Positions 8,662 through 18,431 of a stretch of 64,000 bases of DNA are shown piece by piece (within the stretch, counting starts at the first letter, position 1; each line of letters begins with the position of its first letter). A program made the translations under genes and the position numbers. This stretch comes from Bacillota bacterium (GTDB lineage: Bacteria > Bacillota > Clostridia > Acetivibrionales > DTU013), in the NCBI GenBank assembly GCA_023435305.1, contig JAEYRV010000016.1:1-64000 (forward strand), given 5' to 3'. The notes below the pieces were generated by a model, which was given only the letters and a program-made list of their open reading frames with translations, had not been told where the DNA came from and searched no databases.

Positions 8662-8976
8662 TCAAATACAAATTGATATCTTAGTTCCCTGGCTTTGTGA
8701 AGATGCGCATAGCTTTTTTAATATTTCATTCTCCTCTCGGAGATCAGCTATTTCCTTTTTCATCTCTCTAATTTCTGCATCTTCAGGCTTTAAATTACCA
8801 TTGCCGGGGAAAGCATCTTTACCGTGATCTTTAAATCCACTTACCCATCTGTATAGCGTATTTACATGAATTCCAACATCCTCTGCTATTGCTATTGCAC
8901 TCTTGCCTTCTTCGCATATCATACTTACAAGACTTTGCTTGAATTCTTTTGTATACCTCTTTCTCCTTTTTGCCAA
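8662..8976 (-). CDS. IS3-family transposase OrfA (HTH_Tnp_1)
   Basis: This 104-residue protein has a helix-turn-helix (KRYTKEFKQSLVSMI, GIHVNTLYRWV, residues about 5-48) followed by a leucine-zipper-like coiled coil (EIADLREENEILKKL, about 70-92). In intact relatives a programmed -1 slip at AAAAAAG, present here, fuses it to OrfB. The last 15 residues (CASSQSQGTKISICI) are out-of-frame residues caused by a missing base. It binds the IS ends and is probably non-functional without OrfB. Confidence 0.75.
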   Translation of the reverse strand: MAKRRKRYTKEFKQSLVSMICEEGKSAIAIAEDVGIHVNTLYRWVSGFKDHGKDAFPGNGNLKPEDAEIREMKKEIADLREENEILKKLCASSQSQGTKISICI

Positions 8977-9068
8977 CTGTTACACGCCCTTTCTGGTATT
9001 ATTATACCAACTTAACTGCGTGTCCAGCAAACCGGGTACAGGACACAGGACAGTAATATCATCACTTA

Positions 9069-11582
9069 TTACTTAAGCTTCTCAGCCAACTTAGCACGGC
9101 GATCAATCTGAAGCTTCTCAAATACTACCCGAAGATGTGCTCGAACTGTGCTCTCAGTGATAACTAGTCTTTGTGCGATTTCGCAATTGCGAAGACCTTC
9201 TGCAGCAAGGCATGCAACCTCAAATTCTCTGGAAGTCAGGTCAGAAGGAAATTCATTGGGATTAATGGCATTATACAAAGTAGCCCAGCCACTTCCATAA
9301 CGTTCTTTTATTTCTTTGAACTTTTCATAATGCATGGGATATTCCTTCTCAATCAATTCATCTGCCAAACCATTTAGTATCCATGAATAAGCTACTAAAG
9401 CAAATAACATTCCGTCAGGCAATGCTATTTCTGCAGCCTGCCTCAACTGCTTTTCTGCCATAGCGTGGTTTTCTACGAAAACATGACAAACAGCTGAGAG
9501 AATCAACAAAAAATAGTGTATGACGGGCTTGCAAACTCCAATTTTCGGAATGAGAACCTCTATTATTCCTATAAGCTTTGTTATTTCACCTTTGTTCAGC
9601 AAATAGCTTATGTACACATATATTGCATCGTTAATTATAGTTTTAGGCAGCATGCTATTTAAGAAATCGCTATTTTTAAGCCATTCTGCAATTCGTTCTT
9701 GATCTTTCAGCTCATTAAATAAAATACCTCGAACAATATCTAAAGTTGAGCGGGATACAATTGTATTCTGTGATAGATAGGAAGCAGCCCGTTCCATTGA
9801 GTTAATCGCATTCTGCCAGCCCTCGGTATCAGATTTTTGCAGTGCCATCTGTGCCAGGCTTAATGTTGCTCCCAGCTGTACTATGCCTTGTTTTTTGCTT
9901 TCTGAAAGAAACACCGCCTTATGAGCTAGTATTTCACAATCTTGTACATTGCCTCTTTGAAAAGCTAGTTGAGCTCGGAACAGGATATCTGCACCTGTTC
10001 CGTGACCGTTTGTCAGTCTTGAATATAATGAGATATATTCTTCAAAATCATCGGCCTCTCTATCTGCTTCACCAGGACTAATATGAAATGCTGTAAATGG
10101 AGCGTATTCACCAAACCACCAGGGCATTTCAGGAAGGATAATCCGGGAACAATTGCCATTAAAAAGCTCTGCAGCTTTTCTTAAGTAATCTATCATTTCT
10201 TTGAGATCAGGATAGCTCTGAAAGGAGGTTAAAAGCGTCCATTCAGCAAGTAAAAATGGAGAATTGTCTTCATTTTTTTCATCCACAATAGACTTCAGCT
10301 CTTTCATCAAAATGTCAAACTCAGTTTTCTTATCCGAAACTAACAATGCCCATGCAACCCGGAGCATAGATAGTACATTCTCCTTTTTTATATTTTCGGG
10401 GCAGTTCTGTGCAATATCCAGGGCTATCTCAGGAAACGGTTTTCTGTCTATTTTCTCCAAAAGTATAAAGGAAAAATCCAGAGACAGCATCCTCTGATAA
10501 TCGGCCGCATGCAAATAATAGCCCATCGCTCTGGCAATTTTGCCTTCATCCCTGCAAACATCTCCAGCTCGCAATAGACAAACATTCTCAAATTCGGCTC
10601 CACATTCCCTGCGTTTTCGTACTAATAATTCTGATAAAATACTATGAAGCTCGTATTGACCCTGCAAAGGTTCATAACGGATAAAGGGGCCTTCCAGCAG
10701 TTCTTGGGCATATCCGGGTAGTTTGCTGTTTTCTGTTACTGCACATGCCTGCTCAATAGTAATAGCCTCAAAGGGTGACAGACGCAAAAGAAATATTCTT
10801 TGCTCTTCTGTGAGCTTATTCCAATGCAACTGCTCCATAAGAGCCATTATTCCGGCACGATCATAGAGTTTTCCAGTATCCTTAATTGCGCATAACTGCA
10901 GATATAACGCTATGATCCAACCTTCAGTATATTCAGCAATACTTTTCGCTTCTTCAGCTGTTATGTTAACGCCTGCCAGAGAATAATAGGAACGGATATC
11001 CTCAGCGCTCAATTTTAAATCTGCTGTTCTGATATGAAGCCATTCGTGTCCGATTAGATTGGCAAACTGCTCTTTTTTTAATACCTGCGTAATGAATATA
11101 ATATGCAGTTCTTTGCTTCTATTCTCAAAAAGCGCCTTAAAAAATGCATCGGGTAAAGCATTATATAATAGTTGGAAGTCATCAATAACAAGATATGTTT
11201 CATGCAAACAGCTAACTGACATTAAGGCATCGGTTACATCGCCTATAGTGGCCGCATTTGGCAGCTCAATTCTCAACAGACGTTCACCTGCATCACTGTC
11301 AATTTTTTCTATATTACGACATAACCTCTTATAGGCTGAAGCAGGTAGTTCTTCAACGCTGGTAAACCAGTACAGACGGGTATCCTTCGGAAGCTGTTTA
11401 AAAAAATAATCCCGTATGGCCGTGGTCTTGCCATACCCTGATGGTGCCTCCACAATCGCTATAGAAGCACTACGAAGTCTATCCAGTTTGCACTTTAGTT
11501 TGTCCGAAAAATAATAATGTTCCATCCTGTAGCTTTTCCTTTGCTCAACAGAATTCTTTCCCACATACATTATTTTACTCAA
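9069..11582 (-). CDS. MalT-like LuxR family ATP-dependent transcriptional regulator
   Basis: Up to 837 residues. The N-terminus carries a STAND-type P-loop, EAPSGYGKTTAIRDYF (about 45-60), and a Walker-B-like TYLVIDDFQLLYNA (about 130-143). A long helical, TPR-like middle follows, and a C-terminal LuxR helix-turn-helix (LTSREFEVACLA, NCEIAQRLVITESTVRAHL). Proteins of this design bind an inducer, oligomerise with ATP and activate promoters. The longest frame starts at a TTG without a ribosome site; ATG at 11525 (MEHYYF), behind AAAGGA, is a likelier start. It lies downstream of the large SLH protein gene in the same direction, separated by a terminator, and may control it. Confidence 0.85.
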   Translation of the reverse strand: MSKIMYVGKNSVEQRKSYRMEHYYFSDKLKCKLDRLRSASIAIVEAPSGYGKTTAIRDYFFKQLPKDTRLYWFTSVEELPASAYKRLCRNIEKIDSDAGERLLRIELPNAATIGDVTDALMSVSCLHETYLVIDDFQLLYNALPDAFFKALFENRSKELHIIFITQVLKKEQFANLIGHEWLHIRTADLKLSAEDIRSYYSLAGVNITAEEAKSIAEYTEGWIIALYLQLCAIKDTGKLYDRAGIMALMEQLHWNKLTEEQRIFLLRLSPFEAITIEQACAVTENSKLPGYAQELLEGPFIRYEPLQGQYELHSILSELLVRKRRECGAEFENVCLLRAGDVCRDEGKIARAMGYYLHAADYQRMLSLDFSFILLEKIDRKPFPEIALDIAQNCPENIKKENVLSMLRVAWALLVSDKKTEFDILMKELKSIVDEKNEDNSPFLLAEWTLLTSFQSYPDLKEMIDYLRKAAELFNGNCSRIILPEMPWWFGEYAPFTAFHISPGEADREADDFEEYISLYSRLTNGHGTGADILFRAQLAFQRGNVQDCEILAHKAVFLSESKKQGIVQLGATLSLAQMALQKSDTEGWQNAINSMERAASYLSQNTIVSRSTLDIVRGILFNELKDQERIAEWLKNSDFLNSMLPKTIINDAIYVYISYLLNKGEITKLIGIIEVLIPKIGVCKPVIHYFLLILSAVCHVFVENHAMAEKQLRQAAEIALPDGMLFALVAYSWILNGLADELIEKEYPMHYEKFKEIKERYGSGWATLYNAINPNEFPSDLTSREFEVACLAAEGLRNCEIAQRLVITESTVRAHLRVVFEKLQIDRRAKLAEKLK

Positions 11583-11642
11583 TTATACATGTTTTTTCAA
11601 ATTGTTTATATTTCTTTGATGAAATGAGACCCATGCAATAGA

Positions 11643-11680
11643 AAAACCACCCGATATTAAATTATCGGGCGGTTTTTTAT
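11643..11680. terminator. Bidirectional terminator after the GLUG/SLH gene
   Basis: The stem ACCACCCGATA/TATCGGGCGGT (11646-11672) with TTTTTT on the plus side and AAAAA on the other. In minus orientation it ends the SLH gene that stops at 11716. Together with the adjacent dyad it forms a cassette that recurs at 16143-16206. Confidence 0.75.
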
Positions 11681-11691
11681 TTCAACATATC

Positions 11692-11703
11692 ACCCATTTG
11701 GGT
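11692..11703. promoter_or_regulatory. Dyad ACCCATTTGGGT, candidate protein-binding site
   Basis: A 12-bp near-perfect palindrome 13 bases after the SLH gene stop. A similar dyad, GTCCAAATGGAC, is at 16195-16206 with the same arrangement relative to a neighbouring hairpin. The MalT-like regulator is an obvious candidate binder, but this is inference. Confidence 0.35.
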
Positions 11704-11715
11704 AATTAATCGTTG

Positions 11716-14700
11716 TTATTTCTGGTATTTATTATAAATATTGTAAAGAAATACTGCAGCTGACGCTCTTGTGGTCTGTCCTTTTGGATTCAGTCTCATT
11801 CCATCTCCTACTATCAGGCCCTCCTTTACACAGCTTGCCATGCTTGGCGCTGCATATCCGGCAACGCTTGATTTGTCACTGAATTTATCCAGTACAGATG
11901 TGCTTGATTCTAGCTTTAGTTCCTTAAGCATATTCAACGCTCTTGCTGTTAGAGTTACCATATCCTGCCTTGAAATATTTGCGTCCGGATCAAATTTGTT
12001 GTTTCCTATGCCTACTGTAATTCCAAGCTTCTTAGCAATCGCCAGTTCTTTATAATAGTATGCTTCCTTGCTGATATCATCAAAGGAACCATCAATCTTT
12101 GCATCTACTCCAAGAGTTCTTATAAGGGAAAAGAGGAAATCTGCCCTTGTGATGTTCGTCTCCGGAGCAAAGTTGTTAGAATCAACACCTTCTTTTTCAT
12201 CAATACCCCGAAGGATATCCTTGGATGCCAGAACCTCTATCTGATTCTTAGCCCATGAGACTGCGTTCAGATCTTCAAAACTCTTTTTTACATAGGCTAT
12301 GGCATAGTTGCTGAAATGTGTCGTTGTGAACGTCACATTTCCCGTTTTAGCATCATAGCGTCCGCTTGGCACTGTGACGACATTTCCGCTTCCATCTACA
12401 TACCAGATAATGATATGCTCGGGATCTGCCAATTCATACGCTGTCGGCTTGTATGGAATAGTTACAGTGACTGGAGCATTGGGATTGTTCCAATCGGTCT
12501 GTTTTCCATCCAGCTTCAGCATGAGTTGGATTAATGGACGATCTCCAACGGCCTTTCTCTCTGCATCTGTAAGGCCGGATTTATCTGCAACTCCAATACT
12601 TATTTCTGCTTTGCCTGAATTGGCTCCTGTGATTTCTGTCAACATATTACCCGGAATAACTAAGTTGCCCTTTTCGGTCTCGAATGTTAACTTATGATCA
12701 CCGTTTGTATAAACAAGGGTTGCAGATGGAATTTCCAGCGCATAATTGTTAACTCCGCTAATCTGCGGTACTTTTACCACAGTATTGTCACCCTTGGAAA
12801 AACTTTCTGACAGCTTTCCAAAATCAACTGTTGCTTTCCCTGATTTTGTATCCACACTGACTGGAATGCTGATTTCTTTATTCTCGCCTGTTGTAACGGT
12901 TGCCTGCTTGTCTTTCGGTGTATCACCGGCAGCCCCGCCGCTTCCGCCTCCTCCGCCACCGGAATTGCCTGCACTCTTTACTGTAACCTGAGCTATTACA
13001 CTCAGAGTAGTTGCCGGATCAGTCTGTTCCACTCCGGCAGGCAGACTAAAGGTTCCCGTCGCAGAGTATGTCCCCGGGGTGTTTCTGTCATACCCGGTGA
13101 TAGTCCAATTTAGATTAACTGGGTGGGTAATAGATATATTATCTGAGATATTTGTTGTGCCAGGCAGTCTTGTAATTGCATCCATTTCACTTGTTCCATA
13201 TGGAACCTCAATATTTCCTACAGGCTGAATGTGATCTATCATGATGATCCGGGAAAACTCGGCAACGATGGTGTGCGGTGCCAGAACATTGCTGAAGGTA
13301 TATTCAGAAACCGCACCCACACTGCTCCCGTCTACTTTCACATCTGCAAGCCTATAACCTGATTCGACTGTGATCTCAAATCTTTGATTATTACCTTGCG
13401 CTACGGCAATATTCCCGCTTGGCGTAATGCTTCCTCCCTCGCCAACAGAAGCATTGATATTAATAGGAGGCAATGTCTCCAGATAGATTTTTCCTTCATT
13501 TAGAGTTGTTGTAAAGTTTACGTTATCGGAAAAGAAATGGCCGGCATCGGACGCTGTAAGCGTATATCCGCCTTTTCCTTCCGCTGCGAGAATAGCGCTG
13601 TCCGATGTCGGGGCAGTTTTGGTGGTGATCCCAATGGGGCTGCTCGTGACTGCTCCTCCTACCAGTATTTTTGTTCCGTCATCAAGATAAACATTTTTTT
13701 CATTGCCGGTTATAGTTCCGCCATAATATTCAAAGGTGCAACTAGCCGCCTTTACATAAACACCGGTTCCATTGCCGGAAATTAGGCCATCATACATTTT
13801 TAATGTACAGTTTGCATTCTGGGAGACCGCCGTCGCTGGATTGTTCCTAAGTACAGCATCTGAAAGGAGTTTTATTTCAGAAGCCCCATTTTGATAAATT
13901 AACGCACCCGTCCCCGAGTTGCCGCCGTCCAAAATGAGATTCTTGATAGAGACACTCTCACCGCCTCCGCCCACATTGAACAAAATTCCTGAATACCCTG
14001 CTGAGCGTTTTATAACCCTGCTTCCTGTCAATGTAACCGTTCCATAAAAGGTTGCATATGAATCTGACGAATAATTGTCTTGGACAATCACCGTATACAT
14101 GGTGCCATTGGGAATCTGTGATGTTACCGCCTTGAATTCGTCCCAGTTCCCACCGCCGGGAATTCCATTCACATGAACAGGAAAGCCGTCATTGGCAGCG
14201 TCGATCCTCACCCAGTCTGATGCCTTCGCGTAAGGAACTTCATTGTCGGATATCCCGGTATTCAACCCATTGAGAAGCGTTCCGTTATAGTTCAGATTTG
14301 TCTTGTCAGTGGCCACTAATTCATCATCCTTTGAAGCAAAGCTTCCGATGCTGGAAATAGTGATGTAGGTTTCACCATCAATATTAGAAATTCCATCTGT
14401 CAATCCGTCATTCACAGTATCTGAACGGAGCCAGTAGCAATCCTTTATTAGTGTATCATCATAACCTTCTCTTCCGAGGGCAGCACCTACAATTCCTCCG
14501 CTAGGGTAATAAGGATAATTGAATGATATTCCGGAGACTGTACCGGAATTATAACTGTTGCGCAATTCTGAACCATTGTCAATTAGCCCTATCAACCCTC
14601 CGCCGGGACGGTAATTGCGGTTACTCGACACAGGTCCCGAATTGTAGCAATTTCGTGCAACAGAATCTACATAAAGGCAACCGGCGATGCCACCCACATT

Positions 14701-15798
14701 CTTATATTTGGATGTTTCGTGGGCTTCTCCGGTTACCGCTCCGCCGTTGTAGCAGTTGACCACTTCACTAAACCATACCGCTCCCGCGATTCCTCCTATT
14801 TCATATTTATCTGCCAGTAAGTCGCCGTCACAAGCCACAGTACCGATGGAGGAGCAGTTTTCGATTTTTGGCAGTGTATCCCTCGGCGTATTTGAAAAGC
14901 CTATATACTCCGAATATCCCACGATTCCGCCGAAGCGCGCTTGCCATATACCAAGCGTATCGGTACTGCCCTCTCCTGCTACACTCCCGGAATTATGGCA
15001 TCCGCTGATTAAAGAGTTCAGTCCCTCAAGCTGTCCTGCTATTCCTCCTGCTGATGCCTCGACAGAATCATTTATGTCAACCACGATTTTTACATCTCCG
15101 CTGTTGCTGCAGTTCATGATACTCCCTTGATTATTTCCCGTAACACCGCCCACATAGATTTTATCCATAATATCCGCACTTCCCCTATAATACTCTACAG
15201 AAGCACCGCCATTGCTGCAGATATCCAGCGTACCAGCATTAGCACCTACTATTCCGCCGGTTTGGCTAAGACCTTTGACGGAACCTGCATCAGCAAGATA
15301 ACAGCCTTTGATGGTGCCGCTATTGTATCCTGCCACACCACCTGTATAGGTACCGGCTCCGACAATCTCACTAATACTGAGAATAAGATTTTCAATCCTG
15401 CCACCATTATTGCCGAACAGCCCAGTATAATTAGTGGTCCCAGTGATATTCAGACCGGTAATACTTTTATACTGTCCGTTGAACGTTCCCCTGAAGGGGG
15501 TTGTAGTCTCTGATCCAATCGGTGTCCATGGCTGATTGTTTAGATTGATATCATCGGTCAGAATGAAATATGTATCCTCATATTCTTCTCCGTCGTTGAC
15601 CTGTTCTGCCAGATATGCAAGATGCGCTCCTGTGGATATCTGAAAGGGATCATCGGCTGACCCGCTCCCTTCATTGAACTCAGTTGCTGAACTGCCGCTC
15701 CAGGTGTCTGCACCATAAACCTTAGCCGGAAGTGCCGATACTATCAGCATAACTGCAATTATTGTCGATATCAGTCGATTTACTTTACTAATACTCAT
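11716..15798 (-). CDS. SLH-domain surface protein with GLUG repeats and beta-helix
   Basis: About 1,360 residues from the ATG at 15798, ten bases after AAGGAG; an upstream ATG at 15843 has no ribosome site. The order is: signal peptide (cleavage near KVYGA), multiple GLUG-type repeats (GGVAGYNSGTIKGCY, GGIVGANAGT and similar, about 100-440), a right-handed beta-helix-like part (about 560-760), an InlB/Flg_new-like repeat (VGEGGSITPSGN), an Ig-like SWM/Big_4 domain, a Gly-rich linker, a beta domain ending FTTTHFSNYAIAYV, and three SLH domains over the last 190 residues for wall-polymer anchoring. It is an exported adhesin or surface-layer protein. DUF2442 lies upstream and a MalT-like regulator downstream. 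Confidence 0.85.
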   Translation of the reverse strand: MSISKVNRLISTIIAVMLIVSALPAKVYGADTWSGSSATEFNEGSGSADDPFQISTGAHLAYLAEQVNDGEEYEDTYFILTDDINLNNQPWTPIGSETTTPFRGTFNGQYKSITGLNITGTTNYTGLFGNNGGRIENLILSISEIVGAGTYTGGVAGYNSGTIKGCYLADAGSVKGLSQTGGIVGANAGTLDICSNGGASVEYYRGSADIMDKIYVGGVTGNNQGSIMNCSNSGDVKIVVDINDSVEASAGGIAGQLEGLNSLISGCHNSGSVAGEGSTDTLGIWQARFGGIVGYSEYIGFSNTPRDTLPKIENCSSIGTVACDGDLLADKYEIGGIAGAVWFSEVVNCYNGGAVTGEAHETSKYKNVGGIAGCLYVDSVARNCYNSGPVSSNRNYRPGGGLIGLIDNGSELRNSYNSGTVSGISFNYPYYPSGGIVGAALGREGYDDTLIKDCYWLRSDTVNDGLTDGISNIDGETYITISSIGSFASKDDELVATDKTNLNYNGTLLNGLNTGISDNEVPYAKASDWVRIDAANDGFPVHVNGIPGGGNWDEFKAVTSQIPNGTMYTVIVQDNYSSDSYATFYGTVTLTGSRVIKRSAGYSGILFNVGGGGESVSIKNLILDGGNSGTGALIYQNGASEIKLLSDAVLRNNPATAVSQNANCTLKMYDGLISGNGTGVYVKAASCTFEYYGGTITGNEKNVYLDDGTKILVGGAVTSSPIGITTKTAPTSDSAILAAEGKGGYTLTASDAGHFFSDNVNFTTTLNEGKIYLETLPPININASVGEGGSITPSGNIAVAQGNNQRFEITVESGYRLADVKVDGSSVGAVSEYTFSNVLAPHTIVAEFSRIIMIDHIQPVGNIEVPYGTSEMDAITRLPGTTNISDNISITHPVNLNWTITGYDRNTPGTYSATGTFSLPAGVEQTDPATTLSVIAQVTVKSAGNSGGGGGGSGGAAGDTPKDKQATVTTGENKEISIPVSVDTKSGKATVDFGKLSESFSKGDNTVVKVPQISGVNNYALEIPSATLVYTNGDHKLTFETEKGNLVIPGNMLTEITGANSGKAEISIGVADKSGLTDAERKAVGDRPLIQLMLKLDGKQTDWNNPNAPVTVTIPYKPTAYELADPEHIIIWYVDGSGNVVTVPSGRYDAKTGNVTFTTTHFSNYAIAYVKKSFEDLNAVSWAKNQIEVLASKDILRGIDEKEGVDSNNFAPETNITRADFLFSLIRTLGVDAKIDGSFDDISKEAYYYKELAIAKKLGITVGIGNNKFDPDANISRQDMVTLTARALNMLKELKLESSTSVLDKFSDKSSVAGYAAPSMASCVKEGLIVGDGMRLNPKGQTTRASAAVFLYNIYNKYQK

Positions 15799-15888
15799 TT
15801 GTAACATTCTCCTTCTTTTCTTATTTGCAGGTATCTTTGCCATATAAAATCGTATTATTAGTTATAGATTGGCTTCCTCTAACTTAGA

Positions 15889-16125
15889 TTATCCCATTAA
15901 AACTACCTCCATCAGTTCATTGACGGTAACAACCAGTCTTCCTCCGCCCCAGATTATGTAGTTTCCATCGGTGGTAGCCGTTTTAAAGAGACCATCCTCT
16001 GTAAGCTCCGCATATTTCATCGTATACAGCTTGTCCGAAAGATCCACAATTACTGTGCTGCCACCTTCCATTTGCATGAGCAGGCGATAATCCTTCATCG
16101 GCAGCACGTTTTTTATATAACCCAT
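15889..16125 (-). CDS. DUF2442 family protein
   Basis: This 78-residue protein has AGGAGG nine bases before the ATG. MKDYRLLMQMEGGSTVIVDLSDKLYT matches the DUF2442 pattern of a short beta protein with the motif NYRL-hydrophobic-FENG; longer runs are not quoted here. It has no signal peptide. Family members often sit beside toxin-like DUF4160 proteins, but none is present here. It lies 90 bases upstream of the SLH protein gene and may share its transcript. A hairpin directly upstream (16143-16182) would have to be passed by any transcript starting further up. Confidence 0.6.
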   Translation of the reverse strand: MGYIKNVLPMKDYRLLMQMEGGSTVIVDLSDKLYTMKYAELTEDGLFKTATTDGNYIIWGGGRLVVTVNELMEVVLMG

Positions 16126-16142
16126 GCAGTTTCCTCCTATTA

Positions 16143-16182
16143 AAAAATCCCATTCTATAGAAATACTATAGAACAGGATTTT
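16143..16182. terminator. Hairpin with A/T tracts, terminator or attenuator
   Basis: AAAAATCC-CA-TTCTATAG / CTATAGAA-CA-GGATTTTT is an almost perfect 18-bp stem with a 5-base loop and T tracts on both strands. It ends only about four bases before the DUF2442 ribosome site, an odd place for a simple terminator. Attenuation, or transcript separation followed by a promoter within the stem, are both possible. Confidence 0.55.
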
Positions 16183-16194
16183 TATTTACACATC

Positions 16195-16206
16195 GTCCAA
16201 ATGGAC
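16195..16206. promoter_or_regulatory. Dyad GTCCAAATGGAC, second copy of the dyad-hairpin cassette
   Basis: A 12-bp near-palindrome matching the core CCATTTGG of the dyad at 11692. In minus orientation both copies read dyad, then GAT(A)TGT(TG)AAATAAAAA, then a hairpin with a T tract. Confidence 0.35.
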
Positions 16207-16530
16207 AATCTTTTATGAATTTTGATACGCTCCGATACTAATCTTACTGATATGCACTATTGAAAATAAAGCAATATACTTTACAAAACTGCAATATACG
16301 GTGTCTTGTTTTATTATGTTGATCTTTTCAAGCAGCCTATTTCATTTCATTTTTCTCCCTTATAAACTCTTTTGTATAGGGCATTAGGATTTATCTCTCC
16401 CGTTTTAGGTAAACCATATCAACAAGCTGTTTCCCATCTTTAATCATATCGTTTGTGTCCATGAAATAATTACTCTGCATATTGAGTTTTGTTGAAAAAC
16501 TTGAAAAACTCGTGTTAGGAGTTGTGACAC
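16207..16530. other. AT-rich intergenic region, no gene seen
   Basis: About 320 bases without a supported reading frame, rich in A/T. The right part should contain the left end of the IS66 remnant, but no terminal repeat can be defined. Nothing else is recognised. Confidence 0.4.
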
Positions 16531-16620
16531 ATGGATAAAGTTACGTACGTAAAAACCAAGTATCGTCAAGATCAATGGGAAAAGTTAATTGCTGAATGTC
16601 AAAGCAGTGGGCTCGGGCTT
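16531..16620 (+). pseudogene. IS66-family accessory protein TnpA, 5' fragment
   Basis: A 30-codon start of an IS66 accessory ORF: ATG after TTAGGAG, then KTKYRQDQWEKLIAECQSSG, the conserved opening of IS66 TnpA-type proteins. After GLGL a TAG follows, because the sequence switches to unrelated DNA near 16617. The rest of the IS (tnpB, tnpC) is missing, so this is the edge of a deleted element. Confidence 0.6.
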
Positions 16621-17573
16621 TAGTTCCTACCCCAGCATCGTTTATCCGACACCTTGGGGAAACAAGTGGATTGGTAATGGTCAGTATAAAGTGCAGTATG
16701 GTAAGGTTCACAGAGGGTACCTCAGGCAATACGGGTCCTTTACCCCTTCTGTTGGATCGTTTCCCGAAACACCTTGGTATAGTTCAAAGTCCTCTTGCCA
16801 GCCTGTTTTTCTCAATACTGAGCAAATCTGTGTACTTCCTATAAACGTCTGGATAGATTATTCAACTGATCTTGCAAAATCTGTGCTTTCAAGGTTTGGT
16901 GATATAACCCCTTCAACAGGTGTCATGACACCAAATGATCAATATCTGATTTATTCCAACAACAGTGCTGGTTATGTTAGGCTTGCCAAGAAAGCCATAG
17001 ATGGGAAGTACAATCGAGTGGGCACATCACAGGCGGGCGGTTCAGGCAGAAATGTGTTTCAGAACAATTTCATCACAGCGGATGGAAACCACGCCGTATT
17101 GTCGGACTATCATGGGTTGGTGATCGTTTCGATAAACACGGTAAATGAAACGATAACACAAGAGGTTTACGACTCCTCCTATCAGATTGTGGTTTACGAG
17201 TATAACGGCAAAATTTATACGCTTTCTGCGGGCAATTACAAAATCTACGAATTGGTCAGCGGCGTATTTACCTTGACCTACTCCGGCACCTATGCGAATA
17301 CCATGTCGCTTTACGGTGGTGGCCTAGTTGGTGAGGGTCTTTGCCTAATTAGCGATTCTAACATCGCCAATGCTAAATTCATTAAGCTACTGCCGAATGG
17401 GATAGAATACTATGCTCCGCAATCTCCACTTTCGCATTCTATCACGAGCGTTAACAATATCATCACCGATGGTAGTCCTGTATTCTATTGCGGCGTAGAT
17501 CGTTCTGCTTATACCTTTTATGTGGATGATTCAGAGGTATTCGTGGTGATGGATACACCTCCCACGGATACCG
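16617..17573 (+). pseudogene. Orphan gene fragment of unknown origin, beta-propeller-like
   Basis: An open frame of about 318 codons lies between an IS66 remnant and a truncated IS21. The computed frame can start at a TTG at 16589 and stop at 17611, but both ends are foreign: the first codons overlap IS66 tnpA out of frame, and the last ones (SAFAFRVSPTA) are antisense to istA. The middle is rich in short beta strands with repeats such as GYVRLAKKAIDGKYNRVG, HAVLSDYHGLVIVSINT and KIYTLSAGNYKIYEL. That suggests propeller-like blades of a phage or surface protein. No native start or ribosome site exists. Confidence 0.5.
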
Positions 17574-18310
17574 ACTCTGCCTTTGCTTTCCGGGTCAGCC
17601 CCACGGCATAAATATACTTCGAAACCACTGGATAGTCGGAACTGCTCAAAATCCTTTGTATAGATGATGTCGCCGTAGTTCTCATCAACTGCAAGCAATC
17701 GATCCTGGTCGAAAACAATTTCCTTCGGCATTCCGCCCATATATTCAAAACACACCTGTAATGCTTGGGTAAATTGTATTGCCGTTGGCGGCTGTGCATA
17801 CCATAATCCCCACTTGTACCTGGAATGTGATAATACCGCCGCCACACAATACAGTTTTCTGTAGCTCCGCTTGTAAAAATCAAACACCCAGGCCATACCG
17901 AAATCCACCTGCATCTGCTGGCTCATCGGTGGATCTTCTATTGCTTCATATTGCCGTTCATGATTTTTTACCTTGGGGACGGAATACTTCTTTCTAAGCT
18001 TCTCTACAAAACGCCGGATTGTGCGTTCTGCCACATTCACCTGATAATGCTCTTTCAGCCAGTCCAGTACCTGGGCCGCCGACATGTCTGGATACCGTTT
18101 CAGCCAATCCGTGACGACACCTTCATACAGATCCAGATTCCGCCGCCTTTCTCTGTTCAATGTCTTCTCGTTGAATTCTTCTGGCGTCATCGACAGATAT
18201 TTGCTGACCGTCCTGAAGTTGATTCCCAGCCTTTCAGCCACCTGTCTTTTGCTAAAGCCTTGGTCCTTCAATGAATGAATAGAATTGTACATATGCCACC
18301 TCTTCAACAT
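17573..18310 (-). pseudogene. IS21-family transposase IstA, 3'-truncated
   Basis: Starts at the ATG at 18310 (MLKRWHMYNSIHSLKDQG) behind AGGGAGGGG. An HTH (FSKRQVAERLGINFRTVSKY, residues about 18-40) is followed by an rve core with QMQVDFGMAWVF (first Asp) and KEIVFDQDRLLAVDEN (second Asp). The family's catalytic Glu region should follow RGADPESKGKVE, but the sequence departs right after PESKGR. About 245 of some 500 residues remain. The two-gene IS21 system also needs the IstB ATPase, which is missing, so the element is dead. Confidence 0.8.
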
Positions 18311-18431
18311 GGCACCCCTCCCTTGAAATGAATTTGTGTTAATCGTAACACATTTCCATTTCTTCCAGAAGAGGTGCTGCATTTGGTGGCCGTTTTCGCT
18401 GCATTTTTATTGGCCGTTTTTGCTGTATTTT
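17573..18431 (-). mobile_element. IS21-family element, truncated
   Basis: The right end carries two 21-bp direct repeats 24 bases apart (18387-18407 and 18411-18431), each reading TGGCCGTTTTyGCTGyATTTT. These are typical of the multiple terminal transposase-binding repeats in IS21. istA is cut at its 3' part and istB is absent. The insertion also removed the end of the DEAD-box helicase gene to its right. Confidence 0.75.

Larger units (their letters stand above)
7549..9052 (-). mobile_element. Degenerate IS3-family insertion sequence (IS150-like)
   Basis: It contains an orfA/orfB pair on the minus strand. The upstream end carries TGTCCTGTACCCGG...TGGACACGCAG, a typical IS150-like terminal repeat, here preceded by a second TGTCCTG. 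The other end is set at TGTCC (7549), followed by CTGGACA, the best partial match. About 260 bases separate the orfB stop from that end, longer than usual, so the left boundary is tentative. No target duplication is clear. At least two frameshifts in orfB mean it cannot move on its own. Confidence 0.65.
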
